64,000 bases of DNA from positions 124,001-188,000 of the forward strand of contig NZ_JAAGWF010000009.1 of the NCBI RefSeq assembly GCF_010686765.1, given 5' to 3'. The DNA is from Geodermatophilus sabuli (GTDB lineage: Bacteria; Actinomycetota; Actinomycetes; Mycobacteriales; Geodermatophilaceae). Position numbers and translations under genes: made by a program. Under the pieces are notes generated by a model that was not told the origin of the DNA, searched no databases, and was given only the letters and a program-made list of their open reading frames with translations. Below, in pieces: positions 19,038-27,672 of this stretch (the first letter of the stretch is position 1; every line of letters begins with the position of its first letter).

Positions 19038-19937
19038 ATGCGCCCGATCAGCGACCTGGGATCTCGTCCAGCGTCGCACATCGGCACCCCGGCGCCCGGA
19101 TCGCCACGGCGCGGTCTCGGGTCACTGATCACCCGCGCGACCCTGGCCGGCGGACTCACCGAACTGGCCCTCGTGGGCGCCCACGTGCTCATGTACCCGC
19201 TCGGCGCCCGCACCGAGCGACTGCGGCCCGACCCTCGTCGCCGACCGGGTGAGCAGCCCCCCGCCGTCCGGGCCCTGTTCGCCGCCGACCCGCTGGCGGC
19301 ACGCATCCCGGTGGTCCTGGTGCACGGCCTCATCGACAACCACTCGATCTTCGCGGTGATGCGGCGGAGCCTCCGCCGTCGTGGCTTCGCCCACGTCTGC
19401 TCCTGGAACTACAGCCCGCTGCTGGCCGACGTCGCCCGTGGCGCCGAGGACCTCGGCCGGCACCTGGAGCGGATCTGCGAGCAGACCGGTCACGACCGGG
19501 TACACGTGGTCGGCCACAGCCTCGGCGGCCTGATCGCCCGCTACCACGTCCAACGGCAGGGCGGGCACCGGCGCGTGGAGTCCCTGGTGACGCTGGGGAC
19601 CCCGCACCAGGGATCGGTGCTGGCGCACCTGCTGCCGACCCCGCTGGTCCGCCAGCTGCGCCCCGGCTCCGCGGTCCTCCGTGAGCTCGCCGAGCCCGCG
19701 CCGGACGTACGCACACCCGTGACGGCCATCTACAGCGACCTCGACCAGGTGGTGCTGCCCACGAGCGCGGGCCGGTGCGACCACCCCGACCTGCTGGCCC
19801 GCAACGTGCTGGTCCGAGGTGTCGGGCACATGTCCCTCCCGTTCCACCGCGGCGTGCTCGACGAGGTCGCAGCCAGCCTGGCCGGCCTGCGCCAGCCGCA
19901 CGCGGCCGCCGCCTCCGAGTCGGCCGCCGTCGCCTGA
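19038..19937 (+). CDS. Alpha/beta-hydrolase lipase
   Basis: Triacylglycerol-lipase-like alpha/beta hydrolase of the LipA/EstA (PGAP1-like) type. 299 residues, ATG with GGGAGG upstream. Seen: oxyanion VLVHGLIDNHS at 94-103, nucleophile S161 in VGHSLGGLIARYH, LVTLGTPHQGS (184-193), aspartate D234 or D236 in YSDLDQVV and histidine H264 in GVGHMSLPF, so the triad is complete. The N-terminus has a weak hydrophobic stretch at about 37-53 that might anchor it but no classical signal peptide. Natural substrate unknown. Confidence 0.88.
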   Translation: MRPISDLGSRPASHIGTPAPGSPRRGLGSLITRATLAGGLTELALVGAHVLMYPLGARTERLRPDPRRRPGEQPPAVRALFAADPLAARIPVVLVHGLIDNHSIFAVMRRSLRRRGFAHVCSWNYSPLLADVARGAEDLGRHLERICEQTGHDRVHVVGHSLGGLIARYHVQRQGGHRRVESLVTLGTPHQGSVLAHLLPTPLVRQLRPGSAVLRELAEPAPDVRTPVTAIYSDLDQVVLPTSAGRCDHPDLLARNVLVRGVGHMSLPFHRGVLDEVAASLAGLRQPHAAAASESAAVA

Positions 19938-19941
19938 CACA

Positions 19942-19997
19942 GGGCCCCCGTCCTCCCCACCCCTCGCGCGCTCGGGGCGGGCCGGTGGACGGAGGCG
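19942..19997 (+). repeat. 3'-end stem-loop element after lipase gene
   Basis: Starts 4 bases after the TGA. GGCCCCCGTCC pairs with GGACGG plus flanks around CCCACCCCTCGCGCGCTCGG. Family member. The rest of 19998-20207 holds no gene; it is the leader of the M23 peptidase gene. Confidence 0.6.
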
Positions 19998-20207
19998 CCC
20001 CGTTCGTCACATCCGTCCCACCGGTTGCAGACAAGGCGACACGCGGTCCCACGGAGCGACGGTGACCTGACAGATCGTTACCGTCCGATCACGGCGCCGG
20101 TGACCACCGGCGGGCGTCGCACTCCGGGCGCCCCAGCCGCCGTCGCTCCCCCGACGGTCTGCCCCTCGGGGTACCGACGGGCGGGTCGCCTGCCGAGGAG
20201 GTGCTCC

Positions 20208-21047
20208 GTGACTCGCCAGACCGGGCCAGCGCTCCTGGAGCGACCGAGCACCGACCGCGTTCCGCTCGCCCCGCGCATCCCCGTACCGCGGCTCGCCGCC
20301 GACTCCGTCGGCATCGGCGACGCCCCGGCCGCGGCCCCCGGCGCCCCGGCGCCGGAGGTCCCCGTCACCGCGACGCCCGCCCGGCGCCGGACCCTCCCCC
20401 GTCCGCCCGGCCGGCGCGGCCCGCTCTGGCTCGCCGCCCTCGTCACCGGCGCGGTCGTCGCCGCGCTGACGAGCACGCTGGGCACCGGACCCATCGACGT
20501 GACGGCCAGCGCCGCCCAGTACGGCCTGGGTGTCGCCTCCGACGTCGGCTTCACCGGGGAGATGGAGGACGCCGGGGTCCGCCGGGGCATCACCGAGGCC
20601 GAGGCCCGCGCCCGCCTGGACGAGCTCGCCGCGTCCCGTGCCGCGCGCACCCCCACCACCGTCGTCCCGGTCCAGGCCGCCCGCCTGACCACGTGCTTCT
20701 GCATGCGCTGGGGCACCATGCACAACGGCCTGGACCTCGCTGCCCCGCTGGGGACGCCCATCCTGGCGGCCTCGGACGGCGTCGTCCTCCGGGCCGGCCC
20801 CGCGTCCGGCTACGGCAACGCCGTCTACATCCAGGACGCCGACGGCGACGTGCACATCTACGGGCACATGCGCTACTACGACGTCGAGGCGGGCCAGATC
20901 GTGCACGCCGGCGACCTGATCGCCAAGGTCGGCAGCGAGGGCTACTCGACCGGGCCGCACCTGCACTACGAGATCCACCGCGGCGGCCAGGGCGGTCGCC
21001 CGATCGACCCGCAGGTCTGGCTGGCCGACCGCGGCGCCCTCATCTGA
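20208..21047 (+). CDS. M23 family metallopeptidase
   Basis: Membrane-anchored LytM/M23 endopeptidase that cleaves peptidoglycan cross-bridges or acts as an amidase activator. 279 residues from the GTG at 20208 with GAGGAGG upstream. A disordered basic N-terminus, one membrane segment at about 72-91, a short alpha-helical linker (AEARARLDELAA, 131-142), then the peptidase domain. Zinc ligands are complete: H172 and D176 in MHNGLDLAAP and H253 in GPHLHYEIH, with H220 in IYGHM and H251 as catalytic. Same neighbourhood as mycobacterial Rv0950c beside PcrA. Confidence 0.92.
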   Translation: MTRQTGPALLERPSTDRVPLAPRIPVPRLAADSVGIGDAPAAAPGAPAPEVPVTATPARRRTLPRPPGRRGPLWLAALVTGAVVAALTSTLGTGPIDVTASAAQYGLGVASDVGFTGEMEDAGVRRGITEAEARARLDELAASRAARTPTTVVPVQAARLTTCFCMRWGTMHNGLDLAAPLGTPILAASDGVVLRAGPASGYGNAVYIQDADGDVHIYGHMRYYDVEAGQIVHAGDLIAKVGSEGYSTGPHLHYEIHRGGQGGRPIDPQVWLADRGALI

Positions 21048-21083
21048 CCGGTCGGCCTCGAGTTCGGCGCCCCGGAGGACCGG

Positions 21084-23396
21084 TCAGAGCTTGACGAGGG
21101 GGGCGTAGCGCAGGACGAGGCGCTTGGTGCCGCCGGAACCGAAGTCGACCGTCGCCTGGGCCTTGTCGCCCGCCCCGGAGACCTCGACGACCGTGCCCAA
21201 CCCGAACGCGTCGTGGCTGACCCGGTCACCGACGTCGACGGCGATGACCGCCCGGTTGCCCGCTCCCCCGCGCAGCCCGCCGGTGGACAACCCGGTGGCG
21301 GCCACCCGCTGCTGCGCCGAGCGGTACCCGGTGCTCGGGGCGGGTGCGGGTTCCTTGCCCGCCCACTGCACGGTGTCGCCGGGCAGCTCGTCCAGGAAGC
21401 GGGACGGCGGGTTGTAGGCCGGCTGCCCCCAGCTGGTGCGGACCGTCGCGCGGGAGATGAACAGCCGCTGCTGCGCCCGGGTGATGCCGACGTAGGCCAG
21501 CCGGCGCTCCTCCTCCAGCTCCCGCGGGTCGCCCAGCGCGCGCAGGTGCGGGAAGACGCCGTCCTCCAGGCCGGTGAGGAAGACGACCGGGAACTCCAGC
21601 CCCTTCGCCGTGTGCAGCGTCATCATCGTCACCACACCGGCGTCGTCCCCGGCGACGGGGATCTGGTCGGCGTCGGCCACCAGGGACACCTGCTCGAGGA
21701 AGTCGGTGACCGTGCCGCCCGGGCTGGCCGCCTCGAACTCCGCAGCCACCGAGATGAGCTCGTTGAGGTTGTCGACCCGGCCCTCGTCCTGCGGATCGGT
21801 GCTGGCCTGCAGCTCGGCCAGGTAACCGGTGCGGTCGAGGATGCTCTCGAGCAGCGCGGCCGGGCCCGAGCCGGTCTCCACCAGCTGCTCGAACTCCTCG
21901 AGCAGGGCCACGAACTCCTGGATGGCCTTCAACGAGCGGGTGGCCAGCTCACCGACCTCCGAGCACCGGCGCAGCGCGTTCGCGAACGCGATCCGCTCGC
22001 GGTCCGCGAAGTTCTCGATGCACGCCTCGGCGCGCTCCCCGATGCCGCGCTTGGGGGTGTTGATCACCCGGCGGAGGCTGACGACGTCGGCCGGGTTGGC
22101 GACCACCTTGAGGTAGGCCAGGGCGTCGCGGACCTCCTTGCGCTCGTAGAAGCGCACCCCGCCGACCACCTTGTAGGGCATGCCGACCCGGATGAACACC
22201 TCCTCGAACACACGGGAGGCGTTGTTGGTCCGGTAGAAGACCGCGATGTCCTTGGGCTTGACGGTGCCCTCGTCGACGAGGGCGTCGATCTGCTCGGCGA
22301 CCCACGCCGCCTCGTCGTGCTCGTTCTCCGCGACGTAGCCCTCGATCAGCTCGCCGTCCCCGGCGTCGGTCCACAGGTTCTTGGGCCGGCGGCCGGTGTT
22401 CTTCGAGATGACCTGGTTGGCCGCGCGCAGGATCCGCTGGGTCGAGCGGTAGTTCTGCTCGAGCAGGATCGTCGTCGCCTGCGGGTAGTCGCGCTCGAAC
22501 TCGTCGATGTTGCGGATCGTCGCGCCGCGGAAGGCGTAGATGGACTGGTCGGCGTCCCCGACCACGCAGAGCTCGGCCGGTGGCACCGGGCCGGTGCCGG
22601 TGCCGACCAGCTCGCGGACCAGCACGTACTGCGCGTGGTTGGTGTCCTGGTACTCGTCGACCAGGACGTGCCGGAAGCGACGGCGGTAGTGCTCGGCGAC
22701 GTCGGGGAAGGCCTGCAGCAGGTGCACCGTCGTCATGATCAGGTCGTCGAAGTCCATCGCGTGGGCCTGACGCAGCCGCTGCTGGTAGAGCTTGTACGCC
22801 TCGGCCAGCACCTTCTCCGGCGCCGTCCCCGGGACGTAGGCCTCCTCGTCGATCAGCTCGTTCTTCAGGTTCGACACCTGGGCGGCGAGGCTGCGCCCCG
22901 GATAGCGCTTGGCGTCCAGGTCCAGGTCGCGGGCGACCATCGTCATGAGCCGCACCGAGTCGCCCTGGTCGTAGATCGTGAAGGACGACTTCATGCCCAG
23001 CTTGCCGGCCTCGGCGCGCAGGATGCGCACGCACATCGAGTGGAACGTGGACACCCACATCGCCCGCGCGCGCGGGCCGACCAGGGTGGCCACCCGCTCC
23101 TTCATCTCCCCGGCGGCCTTGTTGGTGAACGTGATCGCCAGGATCTCGCCGGGCTGCGTGCCCCGGGCCCCGAGCAGGTAGGCGATCCGGTGCGCGAGCA
23201 CCCGGGTCTTGCCCGACCCGGCGCCGGCCACGATCAGCAACGGGCCACCCTCGTGGACGACGGCCTGCCGCTGCGGGCCGTTGAGCGAGGCCAGCATCCG
23301 GTCCAGCTCCCGGCCGAGCTGGCCGGGCGCCGACCGCTGGAGCGCCTCCGTACCGGGGAGGGCGGGGGCACCGGGGAAGGCCTGCTGGACGCTCAT
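21084..23396 (-). CDS. pcrA: ATP-dependent DNA helicase PcrA/UvrD
   Basis: Superfamily 1A 3'-5' helicase acting in nucleotide-excision repair, replication restart and transcription-coupled repair. 770 residues from the ATG at 23396. Seen in order: LNGPQRQAVVH (Q motif), GAGSGKT Walker A, AITFTNKAAGEM (Ia), DEYQDTN (II), VGDADQSIYAFRGA (III), LEQNYRST (IV), MTLHTAKGLEFPVVFL (V), VGITRAQQRLF (VI) and a C-terminal Tudor-like domain beginning GDRVSHDAFG that contacts RNA polymerase. Divergent from the chorismate-mutase attenuator. Confidence 0.97.
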   Translation of the reverse strand: MSVQQAFPGAPALPGTEALQRSAPGQLGRELDRMLASLNGPQRQAVVHEGGPLLIVAGAGSGKTRVLAHRIAYLLGARGTQPGEILAITFTNKAAGEMKERVATLVGPRARAMWVSTFHSMCVRILRAEAGKLGMKSSFTIYDQGDSVRLMTMVARDLDLDAKRYPGRSLAAQVSNLKNELIDEEAYVPGTAPEKVLAEAYKLYQQRLRQAHAMDFDDLIMTTVHLLQAFPDVAEHYRRRFRHVLVDEYQDTNHAQYVLVRELVGTGTGPVPPAELCVVGDADQSIYAFRGATIRNIDEFERDYPQATTILLEQNYRSTQRILRAANQVISKNTGRRPKNLWTDAGDGELIEGYVAENEHDEAAWVAEQIDALVDEGTVKPKDIAVFYRTNNASRVFEEVFIRVGMPYKVVGGVRFYERKEVRDALAYLKVVANPADVVSLRRVINTPKRGIGERAEACIENFADRERIAFANALRRCSEVGELATRSLKAIQEFVALLEEFEQLVETGSGPAALLESILDRTGYLAELQASTDPQDEGRVDNLNELISVAAEFEAASPGGTVTDFLEQVSLVADADQIPVAGDDAGVVTMMTLHTAKGLEFPVVFLTGLEDGVFPHLRALGDPRELEEERRLAYVGITRAQQRLFISRATVRTSWGQPAYNPPSRFLDELPGDTVQWAGKEPAPAPSTGYRSAQQRVAATGLSTGGLRGGAGNRAVIAVDVGDRVSHDAFGLGTVVEVSGAGDKAQATVDFGSGGTKRLVLRYAPLVKL

Positions 23397-23546
23397 CCCG
23401 GGGTCCCCGCGGGGACCAGGAGCGCCAGCGGAGCGTTTTCGTGGGGTGGGTTCATGACCCCGCCACTGTAAGCCGGACGGGTGACGGCCCTGCGTCGCCG
23501 GGAACACCCGCCCCACCGGTCCCGGACACGCCGACGCGCCATCCGC

Positions 23547-23576
23547 TGGCGATCTCCGACGCCGCCGTGGCAGACT
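23547..23576 (+). promoter_or_regulatory. Promoter of chorismate-mutase leader RNA
   Basis: TGGCGA (23547-23552) and CAGACT (23571-23576) are spaced by 18 bases. The -10 ends seven bases before the leader-peptide GTG at 23584, so the leader peptide would be translated from a leaderless 5' end. Confidence 0.55.
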
Positions 23577-23583
23577 CCGCGAC

Positions 23584-23646
23584 GTGCTCGCCGCCCTCAG
23601 CTTTTACTACGGCCACCGGGATCCGGTGTCCGTCACCGCTGGCTGA
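23584..23646 (+). CDS. Chorismate mutase leader peptide (Phe-Tyr-Tyr)
   Basis: Twenty-codon reading frame GTG...TGA encoding MLAALSFYYGHRDPVSVTAG. Three consecutive aromatic codons, TTT TAC TAC (residues 7-9), are the sensor expected of an attenuation leader for a gene of Phe/Tyr synthesis. TTT is a rare codon in this GC-rich genome, which should sharpen stalling. Just after the FYY codons, CACCGG and CCGGTG form a small hairpin around GAT. Seventeen bases after the stop the terminator stem begins. Function is inferred from this architecture; there is no direct evidence of translation. Confidence 0.72.
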   Translation: MLAALSFYYGHRDPVSVTAG

Positions 23647-23662
23647 GCACACGCCGCAGCAG

Positions 23663-23700
23663 ACGCCCCGGGCCCGAGGAGCCCGGGGCGTTTCTCGTTC
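23663..23700 (+). terminator. Attenuator terminator before chorismate mutase
   Basis: ACGCCCCGGGC (23663-23673) pairs perfectly with GCCCGGGGCGT (23681-23691) around CCGAGGA, followed by TTCTCGTTC. It is the only hairpin in the window with a U-rich tail, and it lies 39 bases before the aroQ start, which fits conditional termination of that gene. Confidence 0.75.
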
Positions 23701-23738
23701 CCGGGGTCCGACGGCCTCCGCTCCAGGAGGAACCCTCG

Positions 23739-24011
23739 ATGACCACCACGCTCCCCGCCACCACTGCCCCCGACGAGCGCATCGCCGAGCTCCGGCAGGA
23801 GATCGACGCCTGCGACGCCGAGCTGATCCGCCTGGTGCAGCGCCGGCTCGCCGTCTCCCGCGAGATCGGCGCACTGCGCTCGGCGTCCGGCGGGACCCGG
23901 CTGTCGCTCGCCCGTGAGCAGCAGGTGCTCGCGCGCTTCCAGGCCGAGCTCGGACAGGACGGCGCGACCCTCGGCATGATGCTGCTCCGCCAGGGCCGCG
24001 GCCGCCTCTGA
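23739..24011 (+). CDS. aroQ: Chorismate mutase, AroQ type (Rv0948c-like)
   Basis: Rearranges chorismate to prephenate, committing flux to Phe and Tyr. 90 residues, all-helical AroQ fold, cytosolic (no signal). Seen: IAELRQEIDACDAELIRLVQ (15-34) with the usual Arg and Asp, RRLAVSREIGALR (35-47), SGGTRLSLAREQQVL and the C-terminal LLRQGRGRL. That tail matches the intracellular M. tuberculosis enzyme Rv0948c, where it contacts DAHP synthase and boosts activity, so a similar complex is likely. ATG with AGGAGG upstream. Preceded by a probable attenuator. Position next to pcrA is conserved with mycobacteria. Confidence 0.9.
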   Translation: MTTTLPATTAPDERIAELRQEIDACDAELIRLVQRRLAVSREIGALRSASGGTRLSLAREQQVLARFQAELGQDGATLGMMLLRQGRGRL

Positions 24012-24016
24012 GAGAG

Positions 24017-24071
24017 GGCCACCCTTCCCCCCACGCCTCGCACGCTCGGCGCGGGCCCGTGAGGGGTGGCC
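24017..24071. terminator. Stem-loop after aroQ (repeat family member)
   Basis: GGCCACCC at 24017-24024 pairs with GGGTGGCC at 24064-24071 around CACGCCTCGCACGCTCGGCG, the family core. It starts 5 bases after the aroQ stop and separates convergent genes. Confidence 0.65.
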
Positions 24072-24110
24072 GTTCCAGCGCGTTCCCAGGCTCGCAGCAC
24101 GGACCTGGCC

Positions 24111-24518
24111 CTACGGGCGGCGCTGGTCGGCGGGTGGGAAGTCGGCATGGCGGTGGACCAGCCACCAGTCGTCCTGGATGCGCTTGTAGACGTGGGTGAC
24201 CCGGATGGTCATCGGACGGGCCTCCCCGCCGTCGACCCGGACGCTGCCCCGCTCCGTCCCGACGGTGTAGGCGAGGTCCCCACCGACCTCGACCACGTCG
24301 TAGCGCGGGACGAGCGTCCCCTCGCTGAACCGGCTGCCCACCCACTCGAAGGTCTGCGTGACCGCGTGGTGCCCCTTCTCCATCGGGCCCCACGCGCCGA
24401 ACAGCGTCACGTCGGCGGAGTCGGCCCAGCAGCTCGCGTACGGACCGGGATCACCGGCCGCGATGGCCGCCAGCGCGTCGGCGACCCGCTCCAGTGCCCG
24501 GGACAGTGCCGGATCCAT
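24111..24518 (-). CDS. SnoaL-like/DUF4440 domain protein
   Basis: 135-residue NTF2-fold protein from the ATG at 24518 (GGGGAG upstream). N-terminal helix ALERVADALAAIAAGD, then DVTLFGAWGPMEKGH and a beta-sheet with SVRVDGGEARPMTIRVTHVY, and WWLVHRHADF at the end. This pattern (ketosteroid-isomerase-like, with the terminal W-x-V-x-H-x-H-x-S/D signature) is typical of DUF4440/SnoaL_3 proteins. The fold serves many small-molecule enzymes and binding proteins; no substrate can be assigned. Convergent with aroQ and divergent from the deacetylase gene. Confidence 0.8.
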   Translation of the reverse strand: MDPALSRALERVADALAAIAAGDPGPYASCWADSADVTLFGAWGPMEKGHHAVTQTFEWVGSRFSEGTLVPRYDVVEVGGDLAYTVGTERGSVRVDGGEARPMTIRVTHVYKRIQDDWWLVHRHADFPPADQRRP

Positions 24519-24697
24519 GACAGCTCCCCTCCCCCCGGGGCGTGACCGCACTGTCGCGCGGACGGCCGGGAGGTCAGGATCTGGCTGCCCCGTCCGCCTG
24601 CGGAAGGGTCCCTGGGCCCCGCTGCGACCGACCACCGCGACCCGCGGCAGCGACCGGGCCGGCTGCACGGGCGACGCGGCGACCTAGGCTCGCGCGG

Positions 24698-25432
24698 GTG
24701 ACCTCACCGCAGTCCTGGAAGCCCGCCGAGCACGTGGAACGCGCCCTGTGCGTGCTCGCCCACCCCGACGACGTCGACTTCGGCAGCGCCGGCACCGTGG
24801 CGACCTGGGCCAAGGCCGGCACCCACGTCACGTACTGCATCGTCACCGACGGCGACGCGGGCGGCTTCGACGACACCCCGCGGCACGAGATGGGCCCGCT
24901 GCGGCGGGCCGAGCAGGAGGCCGCGGCGGCGGCGGTGGGCGTCGAGGACGTGCACTTCCTGGGCTACCCCGACGGCCGGCTGGAGCTGACCCTCGACCTG
25001 CGCCGCGACATCAGCCGGGTGATCCGCCAGGTGCGGCCGCAGCGGGTGCTCACCAGCTCGCCCGAGCGGTTCTGGGAACGGGTCGGCGCGAGTCATCCCG
25101 ACCACATGACGGTGGGCGAGTCGACGCTGCGGGCGGTGTACCCCGACGCCCGCAACCCGTTCGCCTTCCCGGAACTGCTGGCCGACGAGGGCCTGGAGGC
25201 GTGGACGGTGGACGAGGTGTGGCTGACGGCCAGCCCGCGCGCCGACCACGTCGTCGACGTCACCGACGTGGTCGAGCTGAAGTTCGCGGCGCTGAAGAGC
25301 CACCGCAGCCAGGTGGGGCACCTGCCCGAGCTCGAGGCCTTCGTCACCGACTGGATGCGCCAGACCGCCCGCCGCCTCGGCCTGCCCGAGGGGCGGCTGG
25401 GCGAGGCCTTCCACGTGGTGCACACCGCCTGA
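24698..25432 (+). CDS. PIG-L family (GlcNAc-type) deacetylase
   Basis: Zinc-dependent N-deacetylase of the LmbE/PIG-L family, which includes MshB and Mca of mycothiol metabolism. 244 residues from the GTG at 24698; TAGGCT lies 7 bases upstream, suggesting leaderless expression. Seen: zinc motif AHPDDVDFG near 17-25, TDGDAGGFDDT, LGYPDGRL and the second zinc motif in SHPDHMTVG. Shorter than MshB/Mca (about 290-300) and without their signature, so I assign only the family. Divergent from the SnoaL-like gene. Confidence 0.85.
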   Translation: MTSPQSWKPAEHVERALCVLAHPDDVDFGSAGTVATWAKAGTHVTYCIVTDGDAGGFDDTPRHEMGPLRRAEQEAAAAAVGVEDVHFLGYPDGRLELTLDLRRDISRVIRQVRPQRVLTSSPERFWERVGASHPDHMTVGESTLRAVYPDARNPFAFPELLADEGLEAWTVDEVWLTASPRADHVVDVTDVVELKFAALKSHRSQVGHLPELEAFVTDWMRQTARRLGLPEGRLGEAFHVVHTA

Positions 25433-25544
25433 CGCACAGCAACCGGATCGCCGGGGCGTAACCGGCCCGACATCCGCGTGCACGCCCGGCAACACGGCGT
25501 CCGTAGAACTCCCGCGACCCATCCCCACCCACCGGGAGTTCACG

Positions 25545-26924
25545 ATGACCCAGGCCCAGGACCACCAGCTCCCCGATCCGTCGGCCGCTGCCGAGACCCT
25601 CGAACGGGGCATCGGCCGGCGCACGTTCGTGCAGGCCGCCCTGGCCGCCGGCGCGCTGCTCGGCGCGGGCGTCGCCACGGCCTCCCCGGCGGCCGCCACC
25701 CCCGGGCACCGCACGCGCCTGCCCGGGGAGGTGCTGCAGCCCGGACGCGGGCCGATCGACGGGGACGTCTACCTGCCGTCCCGCGTCGAGGAGGTCTACT
25801 GGGGCTACCTGCCGCGCACCACCGACGCACCCGTGGCCCGCCTCCGGTCCGGGCAGACGATCACCATCGACACGGTCAGCCACGAGGGCCTCCTGGAGGA
25901 CCAGGGACGGGACCCGGCGGCGTGGTTCGCCGGCAAGGGCGTCCCGCGCGACCAGGTCCTCGACGACGCCGTCGCGGTGGCCGCCGGCTACGCCCGGCAC
26001 CGCCGCGACTTCGACGCCGACGGCCCGCACGTGGTGACCGGGCCGGTGTACGTGGAGGGCGCCGCCCCCGGCGACGTCCTCAAGATCGAGCCGCTCAGCG
26101 CGCTGCCCCGGGTGCCCTACGGCGTCGTCTCCAGCCGGCACGGCAAGGGCTCGCTGGCACGCCAGTTCGCCACGCCGGAGGGAGGGATCACCGCGGCCGA
26201 GGCCATGCCGCCCGTGGCGACCGACGGGCGGGCCACCAGGGACCCCCGGCAGTACGGCAACGTCTCGGTGTTCACGCCCGTCCGCGACGGCCGGCGCGCG
26301 GGGCCGCAGGCGTACCTGCCGGTGGGCAGCACCGGCGAGGTGAGCTGGCCGCTCGACCCGTTCGCCGGGTTGATGGCGGTCGCCACCGTGGGCGACGCCC
26401 CGGTGCTCAACGACCCGCTGGTGAACTCGATCCCGCCGACCGTCGGCGGCGGCAACATCGACGTGAAGCACCTGAACGTCGGCTCGGCGTTCTACGTCCC
26501 GGTGGTCGCCGAGGGCGCGCTGTTCTCCACCGGCGACCCGCACATGTCGATGGGCAACGGCGAGGTCGCGCTCACCGCGATGGAGGGGTCGCTGCGGCTC
26601 ACCTACCGGCTGACCGTGTGCAAGCCCGGAGCCGGCGACGCCCCGTCGGTGGCCTTCCGGTACCCCTTCGGCGAGACGCCGGAGGCCTGGGTGCCGATCG
26701 GCCTGTCCGACCCCGACGGCTCGCGGAACGGCCAGGGCAGCGACCTCGACGTGGCCTCCCGGAGGGCTGTCGTCAACGCGCTGGACTTCCTCCAGACCGA
26801 CCTGGGCATGGACCGGGCCGTCGCCTACGCCTACCTGTCCGCGGCGGCCGACTTCGAGGTCTCCCAGGTCGTCGACCGGACCGTCGGCGTGCACGGACTC
26901 ATCCCGAAGGCCCACTTCGGGTAG
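25545..26924 (+). CDS. Tat-exported acetamidase/formamidase family protein
   Basis: 459 residues. The N-terminus has a twin-arginine signal, GIGRRTFVQ at 22-30, then a hydrophobic stretch to about 45 ending ASPAAA, so the enzyme should be exported folded. The mature part matches the FmdA/AmdA amidase family: GPVYVEGAAPGDVLKI, GGNIDVKHL near the middle, FSTGDPHMSMGNGEV (GD-x-H motif) and AYAYLSAAADFEVSQVVD near the end. Family members hydrolyse formamide or acetamide, but exported versions may take other amides. ATG with GGGAG upstream. No amide transporter nearby. Confidence 0.85.
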   Translation: MTQAQDHQLPDPSAAAETLERGIGRRTFVQAALAAGALLGAGVATASPAAATPGHRTRLPGEVLQPGRGPIDGDVYLPSRVEEVYWGYLPRTTDAPVARLRSGQTITIDTVSHEGLLEDQGRDPAAWFAGKGVPRDQVLDDAVAVAAGYARHRRDFDADGPHVVTGPVYVEGAAPGDVLKIEPLSALPRVPYGVVSSRHGKGSLARQFATPEGGITAAEAMPPVATDGRATRDPRQYGNVSVFTPVRDGRRAGPQAYLPVGSTGEVSWPLDPFAGLMAVATVGDAPVLNDPLVNSIPPTVGGGNIDVKHLNVGSAFYVPVVAEGALFSTGDPHMSMGNGEVALTAMEGSLRLTYRLTVCKPGAGDAPSVAFRYPFGETPEAWVPIGLSDPDGSRNGQGSDLDVASRRAVVNALDFLQTDLGMDRAVAYAYLSAAADFEVSQVVDRTVGVHGLIPKAHFG

Positions 26925-26948
26925 GGGCCGTACGAGGGGTCGACCCGG

Positions 26949-26980
26949 CGGGGGGCGGAGATGGCCGTCTCTGCCCCCCG
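26949..26980. terminator. Bidirectional terminator, amidase and response regulator
   Basis: CGGGGGGCGGAGA pairs with TCTCTGCCCCCCG (one G-T) across TGGCCG between convergent stops at 26924 and 26986. Confidence 0.65.
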
Positions 26981-26985
26981 GCGGC

Positions 26986-27672
26986 TCACAGCAGGCGGTT
27001 GGTCGCCGCCCACCGGGTGAGCTCGTTGCGGTTGGACAGCTGCAGCTTGCGGAGCACGTTGGACGCGTGCGACTCGACCGTCTTCACCGAGATGAACAGC
27101 CGCGAGCCGATCTCCCGGTAGGTGTACCCGCGGGCCAGCAGCTGCATGACCTCGCGCTCGCGGGCGCTGAGCAGGTCGAGCCCGGGGTCGGTCGCGGGGT
27201 CCGCCGGTTCGGGGGTCGCGGCGGGGCCGGCCGCCGAGAACGCGTCGAGCACGAACCCGGCCAGCCGGGGGCTGAACACCACGTCCCCGTCGGCGACCCG
27301 GGTGACCGCGTCGAGCAGGTCCGGTCCGGAGATGGTCTTGGTGACGTAGCCACGGGCACCGGCGCGGATGACGGCGATGACGTCCTCGGCGGCGTCGGAC
27401 ACCGACAGCGCCAGCCAGCGCACCGCCGGCAGCTCCCCGCGCAGCGCCTCGAGCACCGCGCGACCACCGCCGCCGGGCAGGTGGACGTCGAGCAGCACGA
27501 CGTCGGGCACGGTGTCCCGGATGCCCTCGACGGCACCGGCGACGTCGGCGGCCTCGCCCACGACCGCGACGGCGTCACCGAGCTCGGTACGCACGCCGGA
27601 GCGCACCATGGCGTGGTCGTCCACGAGGAACACGCGCGTCCGCGCGGTCTCCTCGGCAGCCGGCCCGCTCAC
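26986..27672 (-). CDS. NarL/LuxR-family response regulator
   Basis: 228-residue two-component regulator. Receiver domain at 12-130 with acidic pair D18/D19, phospho-acceptor D62 in VVLLDVHLPG and lysine in YVTKTIS; C-terminal LuxR helix-turn-helix, LLSAREREVMQLLARGYTYR to about residue 225 with VKTVESHASNVLRKL. All phosphorylation residues are intact. GTG start overlaps the kinase stop by four bases (GTGA), so the pair is a translationally coupled two-component system. Targets probably include the divergent PspC genes (inference). Confidence 0.92.
   Translation of the reverse strand: MSGPAAEETARTRVFLVDDHAMVRSGVRTELGDAVAVVGEAADVAGAVEGIRDTVPDVVLLDVHLPGGGGRAVLEALRGELPAVRWLALSVSDAAEDVIAVIRAGARGYVTKTISGPDLLDAVTRVADGDVVFSPRLAGFVLDAFSAAGPAATPEPADPATDPGLDLLSAREREVMQLLARGYTYREIGSRLFISVKTVESHASNVLRKLQLSNRNELTRWAATNRLL

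Noticed and set aside
20025-20207. c-di-AMP (ydaO) riboswitch before the M23 peptidase
   Set aside because: Such riboswitches precede cell-wall hydrolases in other actinobacteria, but I see none of the conserved GGGGAACC-type motifs here.
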